A stretch of DNA of 64,000 nucleotides from Cepaea nemoralis. Taxonomy: Eukaryota; Mollusca; Gastropoda; Stylommatophora; Helicidae. Positions 21,825 through 32,562 of this stretch are shown piece after piece. Location: assembly GCA_014155875.1 (NCBI GenBank), contig JACEFZ010011709.1, positions 1-64,000 on the forward strand, given 5' to 3'. Position 1 is the first letter of the stretch; every line of letters starts with the position of its first letter. The notes under the pieces are model-generated. The model had not been told where the DNA came from, ran no database searches, and saw only the letters and a list, made by a program, of their open reading frames with translations. Both the position numbers and the translations under genes were made by a program.

Positions 21825-22842
21825 TTGTGGTGCTCTCTGGACAACAGGATTGTGAGAGATGATGCCCCAAGCCTCACGATAGATGGTAGAAGCGTCAACA
21901 GAGAGAACAAACTGAAGTATCTGGGAATCACATTTGACAGGAGTCTGTCCTTCAAGGACCATGTGGAGACGGTTGTGACAAGATCTCAAAAGGGACTCAA
22001 TGCACTTAAAATTATGGCTGCAATGGACACAGAGCAGAGAATGCTCTTCACACTATACCAGCACTTGATCCTCTCAGTGATTGATTATGGACTAGGACTG
22101 CTCACTGTCTCAAAGAGTCAGCTGGTGAAATTAGAGCGCATACAGAATGAAGCTATGCGGGTCATTCTGGGATGCACCAGAGACACTTCAGTAGTGTGTA
22201 TGCTTTACATCCTTGGTCTGCCTACTGTTGCTGGTAGCACAACGTGATGCAAGCCAAGGCATACCTCAGAGTAGCTGCAGACACAGATCACCCGTTGCAT
22301 GAGGCGCTGGACGTAGTTAAGGGTCAGAGACTGATAAGAGGGAAATCATGGATGGCTCAGGCGGAGGATACGATCAGACAGGTGTGCCCCTTGGAGAACA
22401 TTAGGCGTGGAGAGGAGTGGGTCAGAGTGCCAGCGGAGCAGTCATCCTTGTGCAGAATTATAATCACATTAAGCCGGGAGTGCAGGGAGTGCAGGGAGTG
22501 GCCAGCAGGGGCCACGGAAGTGGAAATCCAGCAACTAATTCAGGACAATTCTCGCCCGGGTGATGTGATTATCTACACAGATGGGTCGGTGTTGAGAGGT
22601 AGGAGAAGTGCTTGGGGATTCTTGGCAAAAACTAATGGTCGGCGTTTGGTGCAGGAGAGCCTGGCGTATGATGACACTACATCTAGCTTACGAATGGAGG
22701 TGGAGGCGGTCAGTGCAGCTTTCCGCTGGATAGAGAACACTGATACATACACATATTGTGATTGTAACTGACTCAGAAAGCATGCTGAGAAGGGTGAGAA
22801 CAGGCAAGCTTCGTGCAGAGTGGCTTGCTTCGCTTCGGAGGT
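21825..22842 (+). pseudogene. RNase H LINE: RT C-terminal region and start of RNase H
   Basis: The first frame (21825-22235) has KLKYLGITFDRSLSFKDHVE, LNALKIMAA, SVIDYGLGLLTVS and KLERIQNEAMRVILGCTRDT, typical of the region after the RT core. A 1-bp shift near 22230 leads to the second frame. It has YTDGSVLRGRRSAWGFLA (first RNase H D, about 22575) and RMEVEAVSAAFRWIE (E, about 22700). A further shift near 22758 gives IVTDSESMLRRVRTGKL (next D), which stops being LINE at 22842. RNase H would remove template RNA during integration. Two frameshifts make it a pseudogene even without the LTR insertion. Confidence 0.88.
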
Positions 22843-23444
22843 TGCCATACGGCGGCACGGCCCACCACGAAAAGTATAAATTGGAAAATGGGAATTCCCC
22901 ACTCGGACACGAAAGTGGACGTCAACAAAGGAATCCAAGGAGAATGTGGACAACGTCAGTAGATAGCAACAGAGGCTGTGATTGTGATTTCGAACAAGGA
23001 CGTGTTTTCAAAGGATCTGTGTGAGGTGACCTCTGGACGCGATGATATGAGCGTGAGACAGCTATGAGTCAGGAGAGGGATCTGTTGATGATGATACCGC
23101 AGTGAAGTAACCGGGCGGAAAAACCTAGAGTGGAATTACAGCTTAAATGGAATCAGTGGATCAGGGCGTCAAGCAGAGCGCAGTAGACTGGACACTCATC
23201 GGTGGATTAGTAAAGTAGGTGCCGACCCCGTCTATAGGGGTCAACCTACAGGTCTGCGTGAGTTTAATGTTCACATGTCTGCTACGGAATAAACTTCTGG
23301 TAGCGCTTTGATATCTTGACTTTTGACGTTGATTGTCATTGTATTCAAGGTAAGGACGCAAGTTTAATTCCTCGTCCTTCGTTGCTGTTTTGCATTATTA
23401 CGAGTTGATACTTCGACGGTTGCCGGTGTAGGCACTTCGAGGCA
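22843..23444 (+). repeat. 5' LTR
   Basis: 602 bp, TG...CA. TATAAA at 22875-22880, only about 32 bp from the start, and AATAAA at 23288-23293 are candidate promoter and polyadenylation signals. A small hairpin, GACCCC-GTCTATA-GGGGTC, lies near 23224-23242. Confidence 0.93.
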
Positions 23445-23446
23445 TA

Positions 23447-23464
23447 TGGGGGTCGTCACTGGAC
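23447..23464 (+). promoter_or_regulatory. Candidate primer-binding site
   Basis: TGGGGGTCGTCACTGGAC begins two bases after the 5' LTR. TGG-start sequences here usually pair with the 3' CCA end of a tRNA. The first bases resemble a tRNA-Pro-type site with a one-base gap. The primer tRNA is a guess. Confidence 0.5.
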
Positions 23465-25910
23465 TCGCTGCATAAAAAAATTGTCAACACGAAATTCCTG
23501 CCAGATTCAGTCAGCTGAGCGTAGAAACATTTGCACGCCGACATCTTGAGTTGCACCGCACTACACGAATCACACACAAGCTGGACGTCACAAAATGGAG
23601 AAGAGCAGGAATAGGTAAACAGGAAGATTATACAGTTTGCAAGTACAACAGTAAGTTGGAAGGTTATATTTCACAAGAACAATCAGTTCGACTAGAATTA
23701 ACATGTCAAGACAGTGAGAAAGTAGTACTGTAATAACACCGTTGCGTATAAGAATTGCAATAACAGTATAATAGTTACACAGCAAGAATGCACCATACGC
23801 GCAAAACTGCACTATATTAAACACAACACAGTGCTATAAAATAGTTCTGAACAACGAACAGTATAAGAGATGGTAAGATATTTAAGAACATTATATTTAG
23901 AACGAATGTGTGACACTTATAGCTTTGTTGTTACCTTGGAAAAGAAGATAGACAGCAGATACAGGCCATATGAGTAATTTGACTATATAGTCGACATGGA
24001 AGATACTTATAACCATCATAGCAGGCATTGAGAGCCTGAGAAACACTGCGCTGTCACATTAAACTATTAACAGATTGACATTTCACAATAACGTGCGGTA
24101 CTTACAAGAAATGAATGCAACTGATCGTTGAAACTTCTCAGAAGTTATTAATTGTTTATTCTCGCAACTCCATTGCTGAAGTAATACATTAATAACGATT
24201 TGTGGGTTGAATTGTTACATACCCCACATTATCGAGGAACTCCGAAACAGAAGACAGTATATACGAATTATCCTATCAGAATTTGGGGACAGAGCAGAGC
24301 AGTATACAAGAGCAGCAAGTTACACTGCAGTCAGAGATATATATGGTATACTGAACATGACAACGTTGAGGAGCATGGGTCACCGGTAAATTTCGGAGGT
24401 GCACTATTATAATCTGTGGAAAACGAACATACTACTTTGTAATGAACGACACTACTCCCAAACCTTGTCCCTCCACATAACCCTTTCAGGACATTTTTCC
24501 TCACTGACACTGCCCCACAATATTCCCGCACTCAACCTTCACTATTTCAACCTTATATTATGATGCCGTTATCGGATACTAGACTCACATTGCGCCGCCA
24601 TACCAAGTGAGCAAGGATTTACTAACGACATTTCAGTCGTCACGGACACATTGTTGCTGACTATTTACAGTTGGCGAAGCAGCATTTCGGTTGTCTCACG
24701 GTGCCAGTTCATTATATTAGACTGACACCTCACTGGCATAGGATCAACGGACACGAAGTTTCTGCACATAATATCGCATTCTTTATCGCCAACACTACAT
24801 ATGGGACATTACGGAGACACTACACACGTCATCATAGAGGAATAGAAGGACGGATAAGACAGCACACACCAGTCTACTGTGGGTATCGGTGCAATCATAT
24901 ACCCAAATTTAACTCAAAGTTCGACGGGTGCACCGTAACCGACTAGGTTTTGTCAGTCGGCCACAGACCGCGTGGTCTAGGTGCTGGTGTAAGTGCATTA
25001 CACCATCGTGTCAATTTACCAGATATTGTGTTTCGAGGAGAACCTCCATTAATTGTCGACTGCAGAAAACGAATATATTCGAGCATTTGGAACAGTCGAG
25101 CATGGAATGGACATTTGGAAATTCGTAGAAGACACCGACACCGCAATTTTCTTAAGGCCAGTACCTGTTGTAATTGTCAATTGGTGTGACATTGATTTTT
25201 TTTTAAAGTTTAATAAGGTGTCGTATTTTCAATTATGTCAAAATTTATTATAAATTAACAACCGTTTGTTTTGTATGATAAGTCAGTAGTATGTTATGTT
25301 GAATCTAAGTCTGAAAGTATTTGTTGTCGTGTTTAAACATTGATTGGTATTTTCGTCCCTCGTTAATCGTCTACTGTGACTATTAATTATCTAGTGTCAT
25401 ATGTATATATTTTTATATTCTCACATTATTCATGTGGTTTACATATATTTCATTCATTATAAGAGTATCGTAATTGTGAGTAATATATAAAGTGTTTATC
25501 GTGTTGTCACTTAAATTTCAAGATTAATTTTGTCTTTTATGAATGAAAATATGTACTTTTGTCTTACGTCAATCGTCTTTTGTCAGTATTAGTGTTGGTC
25601 CGCTGTACTTATATATTTATATTCCTTATATTGAACATATTTTCCCATAATTATTTTTGTGGCTTACATATGTCACGGTTCGTATAATTATCGTATATTT
25701 TGAGTGATATATTCTTAGGTGGTCGTCAACGTGACAGTATTCGTGTTAATTAAGTTGATATTTTGGGTCGACGTTGATACCACAGGACTTATTATTTAAG
25801 TCAATAACTACTCCGTTCCGCGAAGAACCTTATTGCAAATTTGTCGAGTCTTTTCTTCTCTTGCCACTTCGCTATTTATTTCAGCTAGATAGCTCATTTT
25901 ACAGGTAGGA
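23465..25910 (+). other. LTR element interior, first half, unrecognised frames
   Basis: Short open frames without recognisable domains. 23551-23733 encodes about 60 residues. 24207-24389 encodes IIEELRNRRQYIRIILSEFG and more. 24671-24946 encodes a His-rich segment (RRHYTRHHRGIEG) with VYCGYRCNHIP. 25053-25253 encodes GTVEHGMDIWKFVEDTDTAI. None matches gag, pol or envelope by eye. They may be decayed coding regions or leader sequence. 25200-25800 is very AT-rich. Confidence 0.45.
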
Positions 25911-25961
25911 CAAGATGTCTACACTACAATAATCTCACGGAGTTCGGTGAGAAGAATGGAT

Positions 25962-26409
25962 TTAGCTGGATGCAGAACTCAGGAATTGGGTCATACAGGA
26001 ATATAAAGCTCAAGCTGCACGTGAGAGGGAGGAACGACAAAAGAAATGGGTTCTTGAAAACGTACTAAAGGAACGTGAGATGGCTATCAAACGAAGTGCA
26101 CTAGTTCTGGAACATGAAAAGAGGGTAGCCTTGCAATGCGAACGAATAGAGTCTAGAGAAAAAGAATTAACTTTGCAACGTGAAAAGATATCTGCAATGA
26201 GGAGAGAGATGGAAGAAAGACATATAACAGCAGAGGCAGAGTTAAAGGCAAGACAATTAGCCGTAGAGACAGAAATCAAGCAAAAACGACTCGCACTTCA
26301 AGAGGAGAATCTTGCAAAGGAAACAATTTGGAAGGAGCGAATGAGGAAACAAAGACAAATGTATGAAATAAAAGAAAGTAATCAACAGGTAAAGTATCTG
26401 CTACAATAG
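25962..26409 (+). CDS. Coiled-coil reading frame in LTR element
   Basis: The frame opens after a TAG near 25957, has its first ATG at 26080 and stops at 26407-26409. It is highly charged and heptad-like throughout: ERIESREKELTLQREKISAM, RREMEERHITAEAELKARQ and KQKRLALQEENLAKETIWKE, with no Pro and almost no Gly. This predicts a long alpha-helical coiled coil. Gag proteins of some animal Gypsy elements have a similar charged N-terminal helix, so a gag-like role is possible. There is no CCHC knuckle or capsid motif. An ATG at about 25961 in another frame hints that a 1-2 bp indel removed the original N-terminus. Function unknown. Confidence 0.5.
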
Positions 26410-26906
26410 TGAAAGAACCGAACGCCAGAGATTTCGTTCAGAAAATAACTATCGAACACAAGTTTAACGAAACACTTACAAGTACAAATGCCCAAATTGA
26501 AACAACACAAGAAGAAGAAGAAGAAATTAAAGAAGAAAAGACGCAAACAGAACAGGGTACATCAACTGTAGACATACGTGATAACACAACGGTAAATAAT
26601 TGCGAATTGTACAAAGTCAACGAACCCAAACATGAAGAAATAACTGTTGTTACAAAACAAGTCAAACGTGATTACATGTTTCTCAATGACATTTTTGTTA
26701 AAAATCCCAAAAACAGAATGAAAGTTACACGCACTCAGTACAAACATACGTCGTTACAGCGTATGCATTACAGAAGATACACAAGACTGAAAACAATAAC
26801 ATTGTTTCAATCAATAAAGTTACAATGTACAAATATTGGCATGAGTGCAGAAGAGAGATTTTACAGATTTGAAAGAAAGAAAGAAAGAAAGAAAATTAAT
26901 GAATGA
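26409..26906 (+). CDS. Charged reading frame in LTR element
   Basis: Its start codon overlaps the stop of the preceding frame by one base. About 165 codons: an acidic stretch (TQEEEEEIKEEKTQTEQGTS), then a basic C-terminus (HTSLQRMHYRRYTRLKT ... RFERKKERKKINE). No domain is recognised. The tight overlap could mean one ancestral frame split by an indel. Polymorphic GAAA repeats at the 3' end may set the stop. Confidence 0.4.
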   Translation: MKEPNARDFVQKITIEHKFNETLTSTNAQIETTQEEEEEIKEEKTQTEQGTSTVDIRDNTTVNNCELYKVNEPKHEEITVVTKQVKRDYMFLNDIFVKNPKNRMKVTRTQYKHTSLQRMHYRRYTRLKTITLFQSIKLQCTNIGMSAEERFYRFERKKERKKINE

Positions 26907-28331
26907 AAGAATAAAAGAAAAAAAAATAAAGGAAAATAAAATGGGATGAAAGGTTAGGGTCAAATCAACACATAATACACTACAGACACATTAGAGTCTT
27001 AGGTCTTATTACTTAGTTATGCAAGGTATCACTTGTCAGAATTGTTCACACTATCTAATAATTCTATAATTCATCTTAGAAATAGTTCGATTCTCTATTC
27101 TTTGATAATTATGTCTATAATAGAGAACATTACTAAATTTATATGAATATTATTTGATTTCAATATTTATTGTTGTTGAATATTATATTCCTGATTTAAT
27201 TTTTTTTAGATGTCTTGAATCTTTAATAGGTATGATTCTTCACAACTCTATGTCTGCAAGATTTTAATCAGTCAATCAGAGACATTCTCAGTCGATTATA
27301 ATTAATAGAGGAACAGATCTATGTTATAAGTTCTTTAATTATATTTTAATGTTCTGTTCTTTTATGTGTGTTATAAAATTTAATAAATATAAATTCAAAA
27401 CGCACCTTATTAAATAACAATGTTACATTAATTGACAAAATATATAATGTAATGTAAGATGTGATTTAGTAGATATAGATACACATGGTAGCAATTTTTC
27501 CATATTGACAGAGTGTATGAATGAATAACTACGCCATCGGAAGTATCTACTCAATGTGTGATCGCTCGGTTGTTCAAACATTGGTTATTCGGACACGGAT
27601 TCGAGCATACAAGTATTGTAACTGTGAAGTGAACTTATTGACAGTGAACATTTTAATTTAAATGTTATGATTCTGTGGTTAAATAACAAATGTTAGTTAA
27701 TTGGGTATTAATTAATTGAAATATTATAGTATGGTTATAGGGTTAATTAATCATTGTTCGGGAAAGTATTTGATTATAAGGTTAAATCATTAGAATGAAT
27801 CTCTAGTTGAATTAATTGTATTACGTGTCATTATCACATTAAGATCCATAATAATCAGTCATCGCTCTCAACATATCCACAAAAGTAAAAAATATTTCTG
27901 AGGAGTCTCGTGGAGCACATGTCACCCTACCCACAGATGGAAAAATTGTAAGAAGGAAAATATATGGAGTATACAATAATAACAGCAACGATAATCAACA
28001 ATGAGGATGATCTACTTGGAAACCCCATTATTACCCTCGTCCGAAACTCATGGTAGTACCTAGAGCTAGGACACACTTGTCTATTAAGACAAGGTAGGGA
28101 CTAATGTGTTTATTAGTTGGTCTGATTCCCCAGGATCAGCCACACGACGTCCAACGTGGGGTGTGGACAGGTGGGCGTGCCCGTCGTATAACTTTATATA
28201 TTTTTAGGGTAGATAAGGGGGACAACCAAGTATTAGTCTGTTGTTATTATAGTTGTAGTTAGTTGTGATTATACAATATATTTATACACATATAGTTAAA
28301 AGGGAAAAAAATGTTACACATTTTTTTATCT
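26907..28331 (+). other. LTR element interior, AT-rich 3' part
   Basis: About 1.4 kb, strongly AT-rich, with no frame above about 60 codons. It looks non-coding. Codon content and AT bias differ sharply from the LTRs. Confidence 0.5.
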
Positions 28332-28340
28332 GGGAGGGGG
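28332..28340 (+). promoter_or_regulatory. Candidate polypurine tract
   Basis: GGGAGGGGG ends five bases before the 3' LTR (CATTA between). Position fits plus-strand priming, though the gap is slightly unusual. Confidence 0.55.
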
Positions 28341-28345
28341 CATTA

Positions 28346-28948
28346 TGCCATACGGCGGCACGGCCCACCACGAAAAGTATAAATTGGAAAATGGGAATTC
28401 CCCACTCGGACACGAAAGTGGACGTCAACAAAGGAATCCAAGGAGAATGTGGACAACGTCAGTAGATAGCAACAGAGGCTGTGATTGTGATTTCGAACAA
28501 GGACGTGTTTTCAAAGGATCTGTGTGAGGTGACCTCTGGACGCGATGATATGAGCGTGAGACAGCTATGAGTCAGGAGAGGGATCTGTTGATGATGATAC
28601 CGCAGTGAAGTAACCGGGCGGAAAAACCTAGAGTGGAATTACAGCTTAAATGGAATCAGTGGATCAGGGCGTCAAGCAGAGCGCAGTAGACTGGACACTC
28701 ATCGGTGGATTAGGAAAGTAGGTGCCGACCCCGTCTATAGGGGTCAACCTACAGGTCTGCGTGAGTTTAATGTTCACATGTCTGCTACGGAATAAACTTC
28801 TGGTAGCGCTTTGATATCTTGACTTTTTGCCGTTGATTGTCATTGTATTCAAGGTAAGGACGCAAGTTTAATTCCTCGTCCTTCGTTGCTGTTTTGCATT
28901 ATTACGAGTTGATACTTCGACGGTTGCCGGTGTAGGCACTTCGAGGCA
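28346..28948 (+). repeat. 3' LTR
   Basis: 603 bp, nearly identical to the 5' LTR. One substitution (ATTAGTAAAG versus ATTAGGAAAG) and a change around GACTTTTTGCCG were noticed. TATAAA at 28378-28383 and AATAAA at 28791-28796 are conserved. Confidence 0.93.
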
Positions 28949-28953
28949 GAGGT

Positions 28954-29327
28954 CACAGGTAGCAAGCATCACCTGGATCTTTTCTCCTGGGCATGCCGGT
29001 GTGCGGGGGAATGAACAGGCGGACAGATTGGCTGGCTCGGCACAACTTGGTGGAGTATTGATGCATGACAAGGCAGATGTGGTTGCGGCCTTGTGGGAGC
29101 ACGTGTACACCTCGGAGGAGCAAATGGATCACCATAGTCTGGTTAGAATGAGGCAGCGAGGAGTGACGAGAGGATCTGGCCGACGCTCGACGCTCAGAGG
29201 AAAGGCGAGACGGACATATAATCAGATTGCTACTGGAACTATTAGTGTTGGAACTCTTCGCTGGTTGCTGAGGATGGAGACGGAGCGCTTATGGGAATGT
29301 CCCGAATGCTGTGATGTCGGTTCCTAG
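28954..29327 (+). pseudogene. RNase H LINE: RNase H C-terminal part and tail
   Basis: After the LTR element's second TSD, the frame continues with ITWIFSPGHAGVRGNEQAD (RNase H His and last Asp) and RLAGSAQLGGVLMHDKADVV. It then has RRTYNQIATGTISVGTLRWL and ERLWECPECCDVGS, with a stop at 29325-29327. This is the best-kept copy of the C-terminus in the window, and the reference for the fragments at 85, 1730, 2180, 36278 and 59192. Confidence 0.9.
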
Positions 29328-29354
29328 ATCAATCAATCAATCAATCAATCTTCC

Positions 29355-29493
29355 GAAGAAGAAGAAGAAGAAGAAGAAGAAGAAGAAGAAGAAGAAGAAG
29401 AAGAAGAAGAAGAAGAAGAAGAAGAAGAGAAGGAGAAGAAGAAGAAGAAGAAGAAGAAGAAGAAGAAGAAGAAGAAGAAGAAGAAGAAGAAGA
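29355..29493. repeat. (GAA)n array at RNase H LINE TSD
   Basis: The array starts within the right copy of the 14-bp TSD (ends GAAGAAG). The target was therefore either already GAA-rich or expanded afterwards. Confidence 0.95.
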
Positions 29494-30137
29494 AACTACC
29501 AATATTACGAGGCCGTGCTGTACCTAGAGTTGTGAAAAGTAAAGGACATCTCATCGTAAGAAACCCTTACATATTCTAGTTTACGACATTGTGATATGAC
29601 GAGCAACAGTTCACTTACATTCTATCTATTCTGAAAATTTCTGAAAAATTTCCGGTAACCATGTTTCGGGGTTCGATTCACAGCAGAATCATCATCATCC
29701 CCATCCTCATGATCATCACCATCAAGTGTCCTGTCAATGAACACATGGCCTCATGAATTTCCACTTGGCCCCCTTATGTTCTGGACAAATTCTATGAAAC
29801 AAGTAATTGTATCAACGTTTCGGCAGCTTCCACGCCTTCTTCTTCGTTTGTAGTTGAATAGCCACAGCTTTTTCTGATTTTTTTCTTCTGCCTGTCATCT
29901 CCTAATAGAGCATAAGCCATCAAGCAGCTCACACCAGGCGCTTTCTACACTTATTCACGCTTCGTTGCATTTTGCAGCTAGAGTTTTCTATTAGGGTTGC
30001 CAGCTATCTCCGTTTTAGGCGTCTCCTACGGCATGCATGATGGTTACACTGTTACTCTTACTTGCTTCCATGTGAGCCCGGGTAACGTGCCGGCCTGTCA
30101 CGGAGCATTAGCCAATAATTTCCACTGTCGCCATTCG
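29494..30137. other. No gene recognised
   Basis: Mixed sequence with a short CATCATC patch at about 29690. No coding motif. Confidence 0.45.
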
Positions 30138-30138
30138 G

Positions 30139-30176
<38 letters not shown>
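30138..30176. repeat. (GTT)n microsatellite
   Basis: Thirteen pure units. Confidence 0.95.
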
Positions 30177-30640
30177 ATCTTCCACTTATGACGTGAGGTG
30201 TCGTGGGGAGGGGTAATTGAAGTTCCAGTCCCTGTGACTAGCGCCTTGTAACAGTACAGCGAGGTAACGGTGAACTGGCAATAACTCCAAGACGGTTCTT
30301 TCTTCATATTACTTTATTCAGAATCAAAGGAGATAGGTTATAACAAACCATAAATCAAGCCAGATGTTGCCCAGCTAAATCATACGTCCATATCGGAGGA
30401 TGGGTCATTCACAACTGACCTTGTTTCTAAGATCCTCGTCATAGGACGACCCACCCTAACTACCCCATATTATGGTGCTTGACCGTGCCCTACTTCCCTA
30501 TTGACTATGCACACCTCGTTGCCCCTTCTTCCTATTCCTAACTCTGTTACATTTCCTCCCTTTCTTCAACCAAGACTTTTGTCTTGAAAAGTCTTAAACC
30601 CAGAACCCTACTATAATTTCCAGCCAAAAAAATCTTGTTC
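30177..30640. other. Probable LINE 3' flank, unclassified
   Basis: Lies downstream (minus strand) of the LINE C-terminus at 30650 and could be its 3'UTR. GTCGTGGGGAGGGGTAATTG at about 30200 resembles a segment near 1660. No frame. Confidence 0.35.
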
Positions 30641-30775
30641 CATCACCTGAATTTTATTTAGGCTGATGGTGAGCCCAAAGTCTTTGCAGGCAGCCTCAAA
30701 ACGATCTATGCGCCGTTGGAGATCTTCTACTGTATGAGTCAGTGCTGCATTGTCATATAGTCATTGTACGGATCA

Positions 30776-31404
30776 AATCAAGTGATACGGAAAAGATACC
30801 CAAGTGTATAGTGAAGTAGATGGTGCACGAAGAACCAGGGAAACGGGATGCGTCACGGAATGTGAACCTGACAGCCGAAGGATACGCTGTGACTTTCATC
30901 AAGGAGATGGGTTGTGTTTCTAAGTTCGGAGAAGGACTAAGGCGGCTTCTGAAAAGATAGAAGGCTGGCAGTGGAATCATTCAAGGATGTGGATAGCCTA
31001 TGACATATCTAGAAAAGCGCCATGGATTTTCTAAAGACGGGAAAACGCTAGACGACTGATTCAGATGAGAACGACAGAGAGGACGAATTGGAAGAACACA
31101 AGGGAAATGAAGATTACCGATTGTTCGTAGGGAAAAGGCAGTAGATATAAGGTTAGTGTAATATAGGAATTAGGCTCTTCTCGGCAGAACGAGAAACTAA
31201 TCTTTTTACTAACTAGTATATGTGACTGTATTGCAAATTCCGGATTAAAACGGATATTTACTTTTCCTCGAACGTCGACATTGTAATTGATTTCCCGTTT
31301 ACCAATCATGTTCTTTGCAAGTTGATTTCACTGTTTCATGTAGGAGCCACGTGCCACATTGTTGGTTGATCTAATTACCATGGCTTTACACTGAAGAAAG
31401 GAGG
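30776..31404. mobile_element. Unidentified insertion in LINE RT
   Basis: The RT homology stops after FADDACQHV on one side and resumes with the next expected block on the other. The intervening sequence has no RT similarity, no long frame and no recognised SINE. TSD not identified. Confidence 0.45.
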
Positions 31405-31933
31405 ACTTACATGTTGGCATGCATCATCTGCAAAAAGTAGTTCTCTTATGCATCTTGATCTTATTTTGGTCTTTGCCGTGAGTCTTGATGGGTTAAAAAG
31501 TTTGCCATCAAATCTTGTATGGAGGTATATGCCTTCAGTGTCAGTCCCAAATGCCTTCCTTAAGAGAACAGCGAAGAAGATACCAAAGAGTGTAGGATCA
31601 AGCACGCAGCCCTGCTTTACTCCGCTGCTGATGCTGAATGACTGAGATGTTGAGCCGTCAAATAAAATGGTCCCCTGCATGTTTTCGTGGAATGATTTCA
31701 CGAGACTAAGAAGGGTAGGTGGACAACCTATCTTTTCAAGGACCTTAAAAAGGCCGTTTCTGCTCACGAGGTCAACTGCCTTTGTGAGGTCGATGAAGGC
31801 TTCCTCTGTTCTCTGCACTTCTCTTGGAGCTGCCTGAGTGAGAAAATCATATCGATGGTGGACCTGTTTGGTCTAATCCGCACTGTGATTCGGGGTAGAT
31901 TCTTTCAGCAAGAATGTGTAGCATTTAAAGGAT

Positions 31934-32050
31934 AAAAAAAATGTTTGCATGTCCTTTACAGGACATCGCTGTCAACATCAGCATCTTTCTCACCGTCGTC
32001 ACGTTACTTACGAGAGTATACGAGATTACCTCTAGGCCCGGAAGCCGGCC
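31934..32050 (-). mobile_element. SINE-1, internally deleted
   Basis: Minus-strand copy: GCATGTCCTTTACAGGACAT at about 31947, then a jump to head type a (GTATACGAGATTACC). Imperfect flanks TTTAAAGGAT and TTTTAAGGAT look like a TSD. It lies in the RT of the minus-strand LINE. Confidence 0.75.
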
Positions 32051-32562
32051 TTTTAAGGATTACTCGAGCAAAAATCTTGCCTGTAATGCTGAGTAGAGAA
32101 ATGCCGCGATAGTTGTTGCAGTTGCTTCTGTCGCCTTTGTTTTTATAAAGGGTGAAGTGACCTCTTCAGGGCATAAGCCTGGGCAATGTAAATCGGCTGA
32201 ACCAACTGTTGCCCAGTAGCAAGTTCCCCCTCTCCACGTCGCCGATGTTGACCAAGGGAAAGGCAGTAGCCAATGCAACTTGGCATCGATGCCGTCACAG
32301 GAGTTGCCAGAACTATGTTGTTTACAATATGGAACTGCCTTAGGGACACCATCTCTGGATTTGTCCTCAGGGTTTACTCCCGAAGCCTTTCCCATATGGG
32401 TATACCCGCAAGGCAGCGGAGACTTGAGATTTAGAGTTCCCTCTCTTAGAAGAGATACCAACCAAGGCTGACGAGCCTCTTCTGCACGGGAATCAATAAG
32501 GAGGGAAGTCTACCATTCTTCCTTCCTGGCAGTGACCATACTGATCGGATGACCGTAGCCAT

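Larger units (their letters stand above)
22843..28948 (+). mobile_element. LTR retrotransposon, no pol seen
   Basis: Two direct repeats of 602 and 603 bp, each starting TGCCATACGG and ending CTTCGAGGCA, flank a 4,901-bp interior. GAGGT occurs at 22838-22842 and 28949-28953, a 5-bp TSD, and the element sits inside the RNase H frame of a LINE. The interior has a primer-binding-site-like sequence just after the 5' LTR and a G-rich purine tract before the 3' LTR. I saw no protease, RT, RNase H or integrase motifs in any frame. It is therefore probably non-autonomous and mobilised by a relative. The LTRs differ by about three changes, so insertion was recent. Strand is inferred from PBS and PPT order. 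Confidence 0.93.
21824..29347 (+). mobile_element. RNase H LINE, 5'-truncated, 14-bp TSD, split by an LTR element
   Basis: A jockey-like LINE remnant. ATCTTCCGAAGAAG occurs at 21810-21823 and again at 29348-29361, which gives a 14-bp TSD. The LINE runs 21824-22842, is interrupted by the LTR retrotransposon (22843-28948 plus its 5-bp TSD), and resumes at 28954. It ends in an (AATC)n tail at about 29330-29347. Reading across the interruption restores one continuous RNase H frame. This confirms that the LTR element is an insertion and the LINE is the host. Confidence 0.92.
30650..32440 (-). pseudogene. Non-LTR reverse transcriptase, broken by insertions
   Basis: Minus strand. The finger region at about 32065-32165 reads TLYKNKGDRSNC and NNYRGISLLSITGKIFAR. 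After a truncated SINE-1 (31934-32050), the palm follows: FIDLTKAVDLVSRNGLFKVL, GCPPTLLSLVKSFHENMQGT, SISSGVKQGCVLDPTLFGIF and LLFADDACQHV (31818-31405). The catalytic D in the DLTKAVD block and FADD are present. The match then breaks near 31405. The C-terminal HTVEDLQRRIDRF and FGLTISLNKIQVM piece resumes at about 30775, so about 630 bp of foreign sequence sits between. The RT family resembles a LINE type common in animals; I do not assign a clade. Confidence 0.85.

Noticed and set aside
22843..28948. Endogenous retrovirus with envelope
   Set aside because: No envelope, signal peptide or transmembrane pattern, and no pol; LTR retrotransposon is the supported call.
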